From Sipunculus nudus (Eukaryota; Annelida; Sipuncula; Golfingiida; Sipunculidae), in the NCBI GenBank assembly GCA_026874595.1, contig CM049316.1, forward strand, positions 186,001 to 250,000: 64,000 bases of DNA, read 5' to 3'. The notes under the pieces were generated by a model. The model was not told the origin of the DNA and ran no database searches. It saw nothing but the letters and a program-made list of their open reading frames with translations. Position numbers and translations under genes: made by a program. Shown here piece after piece: positions 1 through 10,100 of this stretch; position 1 is the stretch's first letter; each line of letters begins with the position of its first letter.

Positions 1-1518
1 TCAGATCGCGAAGTGGAAGCCCCTCGACCGGATGGTACCGCGTGTACCAAATCGAACGATGGGGAACCCGGGACGTGTAACGATACCGCCAAACCAAAAG
101 GTAGGCCCGGTCATGTATCGTTTGCATGCTTCCGACCACACATTTCCGGTGTGTGTTATCTGGACGTGAGATGCCAGTTGAAATCCCCGCAAACAGTCCA
201 GAGACCGGGGAACGTGATCTATCTTAACGACACTGGCGTTCAGGGTGCAGTTTCCACTGTGGCGGAGGTCCTGCTAAAGTGTCCCGATAAACACCCCGGT
301 GCCAGACCAACGGGAACTGATCAAGGAATTATGACAAGTTCATCAGAACACAGAGATGTGTTCTTTCTGTGTACCAACCGAGCAGCGTCCGAACTCGTCG
401 AGCAACTGAACCCCGAATTAATATGTGATCTGGTGGCGGCAGCATTGGCCTTCTTCCCACACATGCTTGATTGCGTTGTGCAATTTGCATCACAGGAAAA
501 CGTGTTTTGCGGAAAGGATTTTACCATATACTGCGTTCAGGAATTGCCCTTACAGCCCGATCACAGTTACAGTCTTGTTGGAAAATGGGACCAGGTGCTG
601 AGTACGTTCCATTGTGGGGCGTACACAAACGCTAGTGGTGAACGTATGGTGCTGGTGACGTACCCAAAGCTTGAATGCCTTGTGCGCGCCGCGAGCGATT
701 CCGATGGCGGTCGTGCGTTTTTTCAAAGCCTCTTGGAAGCCATGGTGACCGAGGAGGATACTGACACCAACCCCTGGCAGGTGTTGCTGACAGATGATGT
801 CAACAGGGCTTCTGTCAACGGAAGGACGGTAATGTTGATGTGCAAGATTCGGCGAAAGCCCAAAGCCGCATCCAATGAGTCTCATGCTGGCGGTTGTCAC
901 AGTCACATACAGCAGTTGCGTGCCGAAACATCAGACGTCGCAGAACATCATGTGAAAGAGAAGAGATACGTTGGACCACTGCGACCGTCTGTAACGCACA
1001 GGCGAACGGCCACAGCGCTTGACAGTGATCTGATCACGGTTGTCCGTCATCTGCAACCCCGAGTGATCTGTGATATTATGTCCGCTGTGTTAATATCGTA
1101 CCCACACATCCTCGTTTATGCGAACTTTGCAGCAAACACGGAAGGTCTACGATATGCACATAAGAAATGCGACCAGATTATCACCGTGTGCTGCGTGGAG
1201 GAACTACCCGTCAAACCACAATGGCGATATGAACTCACGGGGACATGGGGTGAGACGTTGAACACATACAATTGTGTAATCTGTAAGGACGCTCGGTCTG
1301 GACCCATCGTGGTGGTTGAGGACCCCGAATTCGCCCGTGTCGTGGAAGCTGTCAGGTTTTCCGAGGAGGGCAGACGTTTTGTGCAACTGGTCTTGGAGTC
1401 TCTTGTGTCGCCCTTCGACGTGTTTGTTACACATGGTGACTACATGTCAAGAGTACTGCTTGACGACAATATGGACGTGGCATTGTTGTGTTGCATCGTG
1501 GAACCCAATACTGATTGA
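1..1518 (+). CDS. Protein of two tandem duplicated domains, 5' end outside window or ATG at 331
   Basis: The frame is open from the first base of the window to a stop at 1516-1518. There is a GTG at 13, and the first in-frame ATG is at 331 (codon 107 counted from the GTG), so the gene is either cut by the window edge or starts at 331. I do not recognise the family. The protein contains two copies of one domain, at about residues 127-279 and 340-499 counted from the GTG. Each copy has a conserved ICD(L/I) helix, an (F/Y)PHxL step, a CV(Q/E)ELP(L/V) strand motif followed by xP, a GxW..xL(S/N)T motif, and a closing hydrophobic strand. The copies are clearly diverged, so the duplication is old. 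No signal peptide or membrane segment is evident. An AATAAATAAA run follows 320 bp downstream. Function unknown; coding status confident from length and the internal repeat. Confidence 0.75.
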   Translation, partial: SDREVEAPRPDGTACTKSNDGEPGTCNDTAKPKGRPGHVSFACFRPHISGVCYLDVRCQLKSPQTVQRPGNVIYLNDTGVQGAVSTVAEVLLKCPDKHPGARPTGTDQGIMTSSSEHRDVFFLCTNRAASELVEQLNPELICDLVAAALAFFPHMLDCVVQFASQENVFCGKDFTIYCVQELPLQPDHSYSLVGKWDQVLSTFHCGAYTNASGERMVLVTYPKLECLVRAASDSDGGRAFFQSLLEAMVTEEDTDTNPWQVLLTDDVNRASVNGRTVMLMCKIRRKPKAASNESHAGGCHSHIQQLRAETSDVAEHHVKEKRYVGPLRPSVTHRRTATALDSDLITVVRHLQPRVICDIMSAVLISYPHILVYANFAANTEGLRYAHKKCDQIITVCCVEELPVKPQWRYELTGTWGETLNTYNCVICKDARSGPIVVVEDPEFARVVEAVRFSEEGRRFVQLVLESLVSPFDVFVTHGDYMSRVLLDDNMDVALLCCIVEPNTD

Positions 1519-1838
1519 AAAGGTTTGATACTGTCCCCATCATGGGATTTGCGCGTGTCGGACATTAACATGTGACAACGTATGTTTTGTTGTGGTCCAG
1601 CCAAACCAGTTTTGCGAGTGATGTGGTATATGTTTCTCTTTGTGATGTGTATACAACTTTAAACTGTTATAATTGTACATTGTTTTTTTTTGTCAGGTAC
1701 CCCAATCAGCCGTTCTGACGTGTACGTTATTTGATCGCGCTGGACGTTTGTACCTTTAGAGCGTTTTGTCATATGACCTACATCACACACACGCACATAC
1801 ACATTCGAAAACACAGCAGAGCAATGACAATGTGAAAC

Positions 1839-1848
1839 AATAAATAAA
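1839..1848 (+). terminator. Overlapping polyadenylation signals (AATAAATAAA)
   Basis: Two overlapping AATAAA hexamers lie 320 bp after the stop of the duplicated-domain gene. The 467-bp stretch 1519-1985 has no convincing gene. It holds this signal, the opposing minus-strand signal at 1882-1887, and AT-rich low-complexity sequence. Confidence 0.6.
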
Positions 1849-1881
1849 TATATATCTATCTTTATTGTGGTCTGAACTCAA

Positions 1882-1887
1882 TTTATT
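1882..1887 (-). terminator. Polyadenylation signal for leftward genes
   Basis: TTTATT on the plus strand (AATAAA on the minus strand) lies about 100 bp past the stop of the 349-aa leftward gene. A second copy is at 1861-1866. It could also serve the upstream polymerase-like gene as a 3'-coterminal transcript, since only 81 bp separate those two genes. Confidence 0.55.
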
Positions 1888-1985
1888 GATGAAATACGAG
1901 TGTGTATGATATGATCAGAGTCCAAAAACTCGGTCTGATTCTGTAGGGTTCAACATCTCCTCATTTCCAGCCACCTGCTTCTTAC

Positions 1986-3035
1986 TTACAGTTTCGTCTT
2001 TGTCAATCCGTCAAGACGTTTCTGCAGTTGCAGAGATCTCCGGGAATAGTGGAGGTGGGAAAGGTAGGGTTGAATATATGAGATATCGTTTCCGCGACCC
2101 AACCCACCGTTCCACACGTGTTCGTGTGACAGGCGCATGTCCCTTGCGTACTGTGCTACTGGGTCCATTGCATCCCCGGCCTGTAACAGTCGGAACACAG
2201 TGGCCCAGACGTGTCCTGTACACTTCCCGCGGCACGTGTTTGATCCGTGAGCGGCACCATTCATATCGGCATCGGGTAGAGGGCAGGTGGAGGCGTGTGA
2301 CTTCAGCAGCCTGCGCAAAGGGTGTATCATATCCATGTCTACGGTGTAAATAAAGCCTTCGCTCTTGTGGCGTATTGCACCCGACATCATGAGGAACCCG
2401 AGCGCCATGTCACGTATGACTATGGCCGGCAGTGCAAGCCTCCGGTCCATGTGGAAACGTAGCATCTGTCCCATCCTAGCGGCCGTATTGGTCGACACGC
2501 AAGCCAAAACCAGAGCTCCGCATGCGGTGAAACGCAAGGCGCCCGGTACGGGGTCACGTGCGTGGTCGTACGACAGGTGGAAATGGCCCTCTTCTGCGTA
2601 TGGTGTTCCCGTTGGCGTCCAGAATTGGGTTGCCGCCGCCCAGGCCGTCCTGAGCTCAATTTCATGGGGTTTACCCACAGACGCCCACAGAGACGAATAC
2701 GTTTTGTTTTGCATGAAGGCGGATATGCGCAAACCGACTCCGTCCGGCATAAAAGCTGCCCACAGTGTGGGGTCTTCCAGTCCTATGCGTTCTAGCGCGA
2801 AGTGTATTGCCTCCAGCACGAGGGCGTAATCAGCGAAGCATCGGGCCATACGGTATGCTATGTGCTTTCGTCTGTTAGTAAATGCGTCTGGTCCACCGCA
2901 GAATGTAAACGTGTCATCGTGTTTAAGGTGGAGCAGCCATTCAATGAAATCCCTCATACCGGCAGATCTGTCCAAAAGTTGGAAACCAACGTATAAATCC
3001 GTAAACTCGGAGCGCTTTGCATGTCCGTTTTCCAT
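1986..3035 (-). CDS. Unknown 349-aa protein
   Basis: The ORF is complete with an ATG start and lies 81 bp downstream of the polymerase-like gene on the same strand, so the two probably share a transcript end. I do not recognise the family. The protein looks globular: no signal peptide, no clear membrane span, scattered cysteines, and a Trp/Tyr-rich middle. The stretch around residues 180-260 is rich in hydrophobic segments, and the C-terminal 30 residues are basic. Its size would suit a capsid triplex subunit, but no motif supports that. Coding status rests on length, a sensible start, and tight packing between genes. Confidence 0.7.
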   Translation of the reverse strand: MENGHAKRSEFTDLYVGFQLLDRSAGMRDFIEWLLHLKHDDTFTFCGGPDAFTNRRKHIAYRMARCFADYALVLEAIHFALERIGLEDPTLWAAFMPDGVGLRISAFMQNKTYSSLWASVGKPHEIELRTAWAAATQFWTPTGTPYAEEGHFHLSYDHARDPVPGALRFTACGALVLACVSTNTAARMGQMLRFHMDRRLALPAIVIRDMALGFLMMSGAIRHKSEGFIYTVDMDMIHPLRRLLKSHASTCPLPDADMNGAAHGSNTCRGKCTGHVWATVFRLLQAGDAMDPVAQYARDMRLSHEHVWNGGLGRGNDISYIQPYLSHLHYSRRSLQLQKRLDGLTKTKL

Positions 3036-3116
3036 AGTTATTTCAAAGCTGTATCTGGTCTTATCGCGTGTGTGTACACGGGCGCTTCGAAGGGTGAATC
3101 CGTATTGGTTTGATAT

Positions 3117-6056
3117 TCACGAACAAGACGGGTAACATGAATCTGAATCGCACAACAGGGTGCGTTCGTCATCAAGACGCAGCAATCTTTGGCACTCTGC
3201 CATGGTGGTTGGACACAGCGATTTTATACCGTAGGGTAACAGGTTTTCTTGCGCGTGGGCAGACCGTGGGGGTGTGTGTTGGACGGCGACGGAATGAAAT
3301 ATGTGCGATAGCATCTTCTGCAGTTGCGCCGTTGTTACAGTTCGCAAGACTGGCAGCACCGCCGCGTACAGTACGTCGTTGTACCTTTCCCAGTCTAAGG
3401 TTGTGCCTGGCAAGACGTGGTCACGGTGCACTAGTCCCACGTTGAAACACAGGTCCTCTGCCGGCACGTTTCGTGCTTTGATTTTGGAACATGACAGGAT
3501 AGGGCGGCCCGCGTGTTCGGCGTCTCCCAGCAACCCCCTGTGGAAAGGGCTGTATGCCCAGTCGGCCGGACTGTACACTGCGGGGCGTTCAACCCAAACG
3601 TAAGGCCCCGCTTTCCCCTTCACGGTCAAACGTACAGGCAAACGGCCTTCCTTCCACACGTAAGGATCGAAATCTCGCAGTGACACCAGGGCTTTTGTTA
3701 CTTCGGCGAAATCACCCTTCTGTTTGCAGTGTGCCCCCTTCGTAGGAGCTGACAGCTTTGTCGGGAAAGCGGGCAGGAGGAACCGATTGACGAGAACGGG
3801 TTGATTTCCCAAAACGCCTTTTAGGTCTGTCGTGTGCACTTCCCACGTTGTCGGCCAGTGTTTGTACATTTCTTTCATGCCTGCACGCACACACTGTTCC
3901 ACTTCATCTCGCGTTGCGACTTCCACTGGGCAGCCAGTGTCTGCTTTTCCGCCGAGTATCAGCACGACCTCATGTAACGTGGCGTCGATGGCCTCTGAGA
4001 CAGCTTGGCAATGATCAGACCTGTGGATGCCAGTTACCTTGGACAAGCGCCAACCGGACGATGGATCGCGTTTGGCGTGAAATAAATGACAGGGCCCGAT
4101 GAGGCCGACGAGGTTGTAGGACCCTTCGAGTTTGAAGGTCATCTCAGCAAAGCCTGTCAGACTCTGTACTCTGCTTTGAAATATATCCAGTTCCGCATCA
4201 GACCCTGCAACCGCGTCTTCGCTTGTGCCCGTTAGGTCTGGGGAAGCCTCGAACAGTACGCTGTCTTTCATCACGCGCAACAAACGATTCGTTTTAGGCA
4301 CGCACTCCACCATAGCTGTGCTTGCCTGCTGTGCCAGTTGTGTCCATCTGTCATAGAGCTCAGGGGCGTAATACTTCGACTGTCCGTAAGTGATCACTTG
4401 GCAGGCTTTTACGCGGGAGGCGGCCGATTTCGATGGTGAGAATAAGCGCCTGCGTTCCGCCAACCAAGCCAGCAGCTCACGTAAATACTCCGTGTCCAGG
4501 TGTGCTCCTAGGGTGGGGTAAAACTGGTTGGCGTCCATACCGTAAAACTGCCCCGTGTGAACGCCCCGCTTGGCATAAATCACCCCTCCCGTTTGCGGCG
4601 GGAGTCCTTTGACGATAGTGACCGCATGATTATCTTTATCGGCACCCTCATCATCGCGTGCTTGGTTCTGTTCTGAAAGGGGTTCTCCTTCGTTGCAGAC
4701 GCATGGATTGCACGTATGTGGCTCAATTGGGATTCGGCTATGTGGTTCTGTTGTGCTTTTGCTATGCCGTTTTGACAGGGGTATGGCGACATCCGCAACA
4801 AAAGCTTGAGGTGACAAATTCAGCGGCCATCCCATGATGGATATATGGGCGTGCAGGCTATCCTCGCCTGCGTGACACGGGACACCCGAATTCACAAAGG
4901 CCAATTTACCCTGGCCAGTAACCACACAACCGTAGGGTAATATAATAAAAAGCTCCGACCTGTGCAGGGGCGAAGGACACATGTGTTCCAGGACCCATGA
5001 CGCCTGCGCGAAGGCACCATGTCTGATGTCACTTAGGTCAGAGCTGACGTCCAGCCAATGGATGTCATCCGGGAGCGTGTGTGACGGAGGTTGACACAAT
5101 AGGAACGCACCGCCGAACTCCGTGTCCTCTAAACATTGGTTGAGCATTTCGGAAAATGCACTCAATTCACGCGCTTTCCTCAAAGGGTTGGCTGTTTGTG
5201 GTACAGGGCATCGTGCTAATGTGAGCTGTGGCAATGTGAACATGTCTGAGGGTACGTTCATCGTGGCACCGGACGTCTGCAATAAGTGTATGACGGCGCG
5301 CGAAAGCGGGTCCCATGCGACAGCGTTGTGCCTTTGGCGGTGACCATTGCATACGTTGAGGGACTCGTGTACGGCCGAATTGACGACTCGTGTGAATGTT
5401 CGCTCCGTGATTGCGTCCGCATCACCGTCGGTCGCACGGTTTGTCGATTTCCATTGGAGGTCGTGTGCAGGCCAGGAAACATTTCCGATGACATCTGTTG
5501 GTAAACGTAAGCGTTTCACATGCAGCCACGCACGCATGTCCATCTCCGAATGGTCAAGCGCAAAGTGTGAGAGAACACCTGGGTACCTCCCGGTCCCGCC
5601 ACGGGGTGGCGGCAGGAAGACAGGTCGCACACCACTAGTCATCAGCGGAGGGAAACAGGCGAGCGGGTGCTCTTTGTTCCTACTAGCAGCGGATAGGTGC
5701 ATACAGAGTGCCTGAAAAAGGTGAGGTATGAAATCGTGCCACACGCTATTTTCGGTCGGGAGTTTGTCACAGAATGTCCAAGGGCACTTCCAGGTATGCG
5801 AGTCCCTGTGGTCTTTCGGCAGACGTGCATGTAACCTGACATTCAACCCTCCCGGTATTTTAAAAGGCAGAGGCAGATATCGGACGCCCTTATCTGTCCC
5901 CTCACACGGAACGCAGGTGAAAGTAGCCAAGGCACACATTCCGTCGTGGGATATGGCATGAAACCTCCATGCAAGAATCATGATCCTCGTACCTGTCATG
6001 TTCCCATTCTCAGAAGCGATGTGACTGCCGGTCACACATGGCGACGTTTCCGTCAT
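3117..6056 (-). CDS. Family-B DNA polymerase-like protein (diverged polymerase or UL8-type primase accessory subunit)
   Basis: The ORF extends to a GTG at 6098, but the first ATG is at 6056, giving 979 aa. Residues about 490-680 resemble the palm of family-B DNA polymerases. A Gly-Gly strand is followed by motif A (MDANQFYPTL, Asp508), then an Arg-rich fingers helix (LAERRRLF). Next comes a K-x3-VIT-YG element (Lys550, Tyr557-Gly558) in the place of the usual K-x3-NSxYG, then VMKDSVLF (Asp598) in place of YGDTDS, and a strand resembling the post-palm KxY region. The motif A Asp and the second motif C Asp are kept, but the first motif C Asp and the motif B Asn-Ser are lost. No clear 3'-5' exonuclease DxE motif was seen. 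In herpesviruses UL8, the helicase-primase accessory subunit, is known to be an inactivated family-B polymerase. That fits as well as a true polymerase, because UL5 and UL52 homologues are also in this window. Confidence 0.6.
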   Translation of the reverse strand: MTETSPCVTGSHIASENGNMTGTRIMILAWRFHAISHDGMCALATFTCVPCEGTDKGVRYLPLPFKIPGGLNVRLHARLPKDHRDSHTWKCPWTFCDKLPTENSVWHDFIPHLFQALCMHLSAASRNKEHPLACFPPLMTSGVRPVFLPPPRGGTGRYPGVLSHFALDHSEMDMRAWLHVKRLRLPTDVIGNVSWPAHDLQWKSTNRATDGDADAITERTFTRVVNSAVHESLNVCNGHRQRHNAVAWDPLSRAVIHLLQTSGATMNVPSDMFTLPQLTLARCPVPQTANPLRKARELSAFSEMLNQCLEDTEFGGAFLLCQPPSHTLPDDIHWLDVSSDLSDIRHGAFAQASWVLEHMCPSPLHRSELFIILPYGCVVTGQGKLAFVNSGVPCHAGEDSLHAHISIMGWPLNLSPQAFVADVAIPLSKRHSKSTTEPHSRIPIEPHTCNPCVCNEGEPLSEQNQARDDEGADKDNHAVTIVKGLPPQTGGVIYAKRGVHTGQFYGMDANQFYPTLGAHLDTEYLRELLAWLAERRRLFSPSKSAASRVKACQVITYGQSKYYAPELYDRWTQLAQQASTAMVECVPKTNRLLRVMKDSVLFEASPDLTGTSEDAVAGSDAELDIFQSRVQSLTGFAEMTFKLEGSYNLVGLIGPCHLFHAKRDPSSGWRLSKVTGIHRSDHCQAVSEAIDATLHEVVLILGGKADTGCPVEVATRDEVEQCVRAGMKEMYKHWPTTWEVHTTDLKGVLGNQPVLVNRFLLPAFPTKLSAPTKGAHCKQKGDFAEVTKALVSLRDFDPYVWKEGRLPVRLTVKGKAGPYVWVERPAVYSPADWAYSPFHRGLLGDAEHAGRPILSCSKIKARNVPAEDLCFNVGLVHRDHVLPGTTLDWERYNDVLYAAVLPVLRTVTTAQLQKMLSHIFHSVAVQHTPPRSAHAQENLLPYGIKSLCPTTMAECQRLLRLDDERTLLCDSDSCYPSCS

Positions 6057-6168
6057 CACGTGACAGCAACTGTTTAACGTATGATATGATCGGAACACAA
6101 CCCCCCGTATCGTATCATTGACGGCCTGCCGTGCAGTTACGTCTGCGTCCCCAATGGCAGGCCACTAC

Positions 6169-6178
6169 TTATATAAGT
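6169..6178. promoter_or_regulatory. Palindromic TATA box between divergent genes
   Basis: CTTATATAAG is a perfect palindrome. It sits 52 bp before the ATG at 6230 on the plus strand and about 113 bp before the ATG at 6056 on the minus strand, so it could serve either or both genes. Confidence 0.55.
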
Positions 6179-6229
6179 GATACACGGCCCTGTGCCAGTT
6201 GCATATATGTACAAGTTGTGACCCTCGCG

Positions 6230-6751
6230 ATGTCGTCAGTGAGCCGTCGCGATAAACCTCGACCTAAGCGGTCGGTGTCACTCAGACGGCTCGTCCTTCT
6301 AAAAGCCGCCATGACCAGTGTAAATGCTGAAGCGGCCAGGCAAATGGTAGACTTCATCAGGGGAGCGCGAAAGTCGGCTTCTGACTTGTCTGATTGCTAC
6401 AGTCTCGCTCTGGCAACCAACTGTCATCTGAATGTGTGGAAGCACCTGCAAGTGGACCCATGGCCAACAGAATCGTGTCTGTTCTGTCTGATGAATCTCA
6501 ATAACCAGTCCGGTCCTGTGTTGTCACCAGAAACGGAAGCAGCCGTCTACAAAGCGTTGTGTCGCGAGATCCCGTTTTTGGAGAGCATGATCATCTTGGA
6601 AATTTACAAATTTACTCCCATGTCCGCTGATGCCGAATTGCTTTCGTACGTTATTTACTGCTTGGAAAATATCGGATACATGTTGAAAGAGGACGAAGCC
6701 GAGTGGGGCAAAGGTCGTATGCGTTTTGAAATTGTGTCAACGGATGTATAG
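6230..6751 (+). CDS. Unknown 173-aa protein with a basic N-terminus
   Basis: The frame is open upstream to a GTG at 6131, but the first ATG (6230) lies just after the TATA box and is preferred. The first 30 residues are Arg/Lys/Ser-rich and could hold a nuclear localisation signal. The rest appears helical with a CLFC pair at about residues 98-101. No membrane segment is seen. It is transcribed divergently from the polymerase-like gene across a 173-bp spacer. I do not recognise the family. Confidence 0.65.
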   Translation: MSSVSRRDKPRPKRSVSLRRLVLLKAAMTSVNAEAARQMVDFIRGARKSASDLSDCYSLALATNCHLNVWKHLQVDPWPTESCLFCLMNLNNQSGPVLSPETEAAVYKALCREIPFLESMIILEIYKFTPMSADAELLSYVIYCLENIGYMLKEDEAEWGKGRMRFEIVSTDV

Positions 6752-7106
6752 CCTAACGCGCTCTGCCCCCACGTACAGGATTGTACGATAGGAGACATTG
6801 CAAAGAGGAGGGGACTCTCACAGATTCTCAAACCAGGACTGAACTTTGTTTGCATATTCTTGTTGTTAGTATTACCAAACATTTGACCAACATTGTGGGG
6901 TGTTTTTGGCATGCGTTATAAAGAGGTATTCGACATTGTGTTCATGTGTTGTGTTGTTTTTGGGATCGGCGTGTTGTGTGTGTGTTTGAACATAACCATG
7001 TACGCAACATATAACAAACAACCAATGCTTGCGACTATAAACCTTTATTAGATAACAGTTCCAAAACATTTTACAACGTCTTTGACAATTACCGCTCCAA
7101 TCCCTT
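6752..7106. other. Intergenic spacer, 355 bp
   Basis: This spacer lies between the convergent 173-aa gene and the capsid gene. It holds the minus-strand AATAAA at 7044-7049 and a TATAAAG at about 6917 on the plus strand with no plausible gene downstream of it. I see no ORF worth calling. Confidence 0.6.
7044..7049 (-). terminator. Polyadenylation signal of the capsid gene
   Basis: TTTATT on the plus strand (AATAAA on the minus) lies about 58 bp past the stop of the 1,622-aa capsid candidate. Confidence 0.6.
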
Positions 7107-10100
7107 TCATGCCATTGGACGGCCTCCAGACGTGGCAGGGTTGGCATTTGGGTTGAATAGTAATGTGTTAAACCCGTTCAATTTGTAGTTTCCGTCAGGG
7201 AAGCGCGTGGGCTCACCCCATGTACGGTTATCCAAGGACAGGTGAGGGGCTGAACAAGATGTCATTGGCACGGCCCCGCCTAGGACGTGGCTGAGATGTC
7301 GGTACTGCCCCGGGCTATTGGACAGGCTCATCGGACTGATATGTGTGTGGCTTGCATCTCCTTTTGTCCCGACCTTCCATCCGGGTACAGGAACGTCTGC
7401 TCCAGGTGTTTTCCTTTTCCTCCCTAGATGGCCAAGTTCCATGTTCTCCAACAGTTCGGTCAGGCCGCGGTCCAGTCCGTTGTGAACGGGTGACCTCTCA
7501 GCAATCGTCTGAGGCATGCGCAACAGTTCCCCTACACTCGTCTGTGAATGTCCTACGTAAGCCAAGGAGAACGGCAATGATGCCCACGGGTTGCTGAAAC
7601 CGGAAGCCTCCCCCGTGAAAAACATGGAGCGGGTCATCCGGTTGGCACAGTCTTGAAAAGCGTCCGACTTGCCCGGGTTACGCACGTCCACGACGTTGCA
7701 GAACGCTTCCAGTGGCATGCAAGTAGGCACCAACAGTATATCGGTTGTGGACTTTTCTGCCTGGCCGCGACCCGCGTCCCTCTCTGGCCAATAGGCGCTG
7801 TGTCCTTGAACGTAACCGGCTGTCTTTTGCAGGGGATCTGCGCCTGTGGAGCTTGCGGTCATCTTTCCGGCGAGACTGCTCCCGTACGCCTTTGCACTTT
7901 CCACGTACAACGTAGCCACGTCAGATGTTATGTTTCGTGCGTTCCTGTCGATGCCTTGCCAGGAGACCCTTGGGTGGTATGCCCCGTCTGTGCGGTTTCC
8001 TGTGAACATGGCGTGCGGCACAACGAGGCCTGATGTGCCCATCTTGGTTTCAGAAAAACGGAGCATTTCTTGCACGATCGTGCCACTGTGAGTGTCGTTG
8101 ATCGTCTCTTGCGTGTGCACGGGTCCCTGTCTGAGCCATATACTCGCAGGGGTGGCTGCGAACAGGTGTTCTGTTTCCACTTTGTCGTGTTGCAGCACCA
8201 TGCAACCCAGGGTGGCATGACCTGCCTGCTTTGCAAGAGCGCATATACCGGCTGCTGTTGCATATGTCTGTTGTACAGGTGTTATCATCACCCTGGCCTC
8301 CGGGCTCAACTGCGAAAGTGCTACGCGGCGCGAGTGAATGCCGTCTCGCTGAACTGGGTGATGTGCCGCAGCGTAAAGGTATATGTCCGGCTGCATGTCA
8401 CACCCGTTGTACCGTGGTATATCCTTTCCAATCAATTTTCCTTTATTTTCCGTTAGGGTTTCGCACATGTTTACGTCCATCACTTCTAGGGACAAGGGCA
8501 GGGGAAACCACAGTGTTTGGGCTGTTTCATCTGTGACAATCTTTTTTGCAGCCTCCAGTTTCGTTTTGGTGTCTTGTTTTATCAAGCCGGTGTCGTCGTC
8601 GTATTCGAACGTGATACCCTCAAATGTTTTCAGCGTAATGTGGCTCACGTCACCAGAAATGTCGACGGCGTTTTTTAGGAAGACCCCGTCCGTGCATAAT
8701 GCAGTTTCCGTTCTGTAAAGGCCACCGTTTGTTGTTTTCATACGCAGACTGGCTGCCGGTACAGCTGATATGCGGAAAACCGTGTTATCTAAAGGGTAGA
8801 ATTGTGTTTGAGTGTCCCAGGATGAGTGTCGGTTATTTCGAGCTGTCTTTTTGAATAAGTCCCTCGCTGTAGCCACCGTGACACACGCGGCCATCTGTTG
8901 GTTATCCTGACGTGGTTTAACAGCTGTCATTGTGCTCCCGCAAAGTTGCTGCATTATGCTGTAAAATGTCTTCATTTGAATCATGTCTTGTGGCGTTGCT
9001 GTTTGGAATATATTAGTTGGTATCTTAACATGACATTTGCTATACGCGTTTGTCTGATCACGTTTGGCCTTTTCAGTCACATCGTACTTAGTTGGGTGAG
9101 TAGCAAACTCATTCTGCTGCTGCCGCATCCATGCGAAACACGTCACGTCCGTTGAGTCTTTCATGTCGACATGCTGCCACATGTTAGACGCCGTCACGCC
9201 CATTGGTAGCGGTGTGGGTAAAGCAAGGTCTGTACAACTGCTGATTTCTTGACTACGCCGTAGTAATATTGCAGATTCTTTTTTTGTGAACGTCACTGCC
9301 TCGGATGACACGAGTTTTGCTGCTATCTGCCCGTGACCCAAAACCTGCAGATCGGCAGCTAACCGTTTCATCAAACACCCTGCGACATCTTCAGTTAACT
9401 TCACTATGCCACGGCATGCTTGTTGTAGTTTTTGTAAAGGCGGGAACTGCCTCAATACAGGGGGGAGTGGCACTGTTGCGATCGCCTTCATCAGCGTCAG
9501 GTTTGAGTCGCATGTCAGCACCCCTCCGAAAGCGGAAAATATGTAAGCTGACCGTAGCAGGTACTGGAATTCAATGCTTTCTCCATTTTCACAAACGTGT
9601 GTGTGAAATTTTTCGACGAACAACATGTCCGTGGGGTACTTGGCGATCAGCATCGCTTCCCAGCGTTTGCAGAGCAGGTCTTGACAAGAGTGGTTCAACG
9701 ACGTACTCCAGACCCTGGCTGCCTCTGAGCGCGGATCAGTGGGGTCCAACAGGTAAGGGTAATGCGTCCTCGCTATGCTCTCACCCGCGTCCTGAACGCT
9801 GGACAGGGGTCGGAGACAGAGCGGTATATTTTCAAGATGAAATCTCGGTACGAACAGCGCGGATGTTCCTTCCTTGAACCCGTCTGGTATTGTACCACCT
9901 GTTATTTCACACAATTTTGAAAAAGATGTTTTGTCAAGATTCTTTGGGATGAAGTGTAGCGTCTGGAAGGGGTTAGGTTGGTCATGGAGCAGACGCACAG
10001 ATCCCGCTTGGTGATAGTTCATGTGGTCCACATTACTCAGGCTGCGCTGCAGAGGCAATAGCAGTGTGTTCTCACAGGTCCATCCGTACGATCTCGCCAT

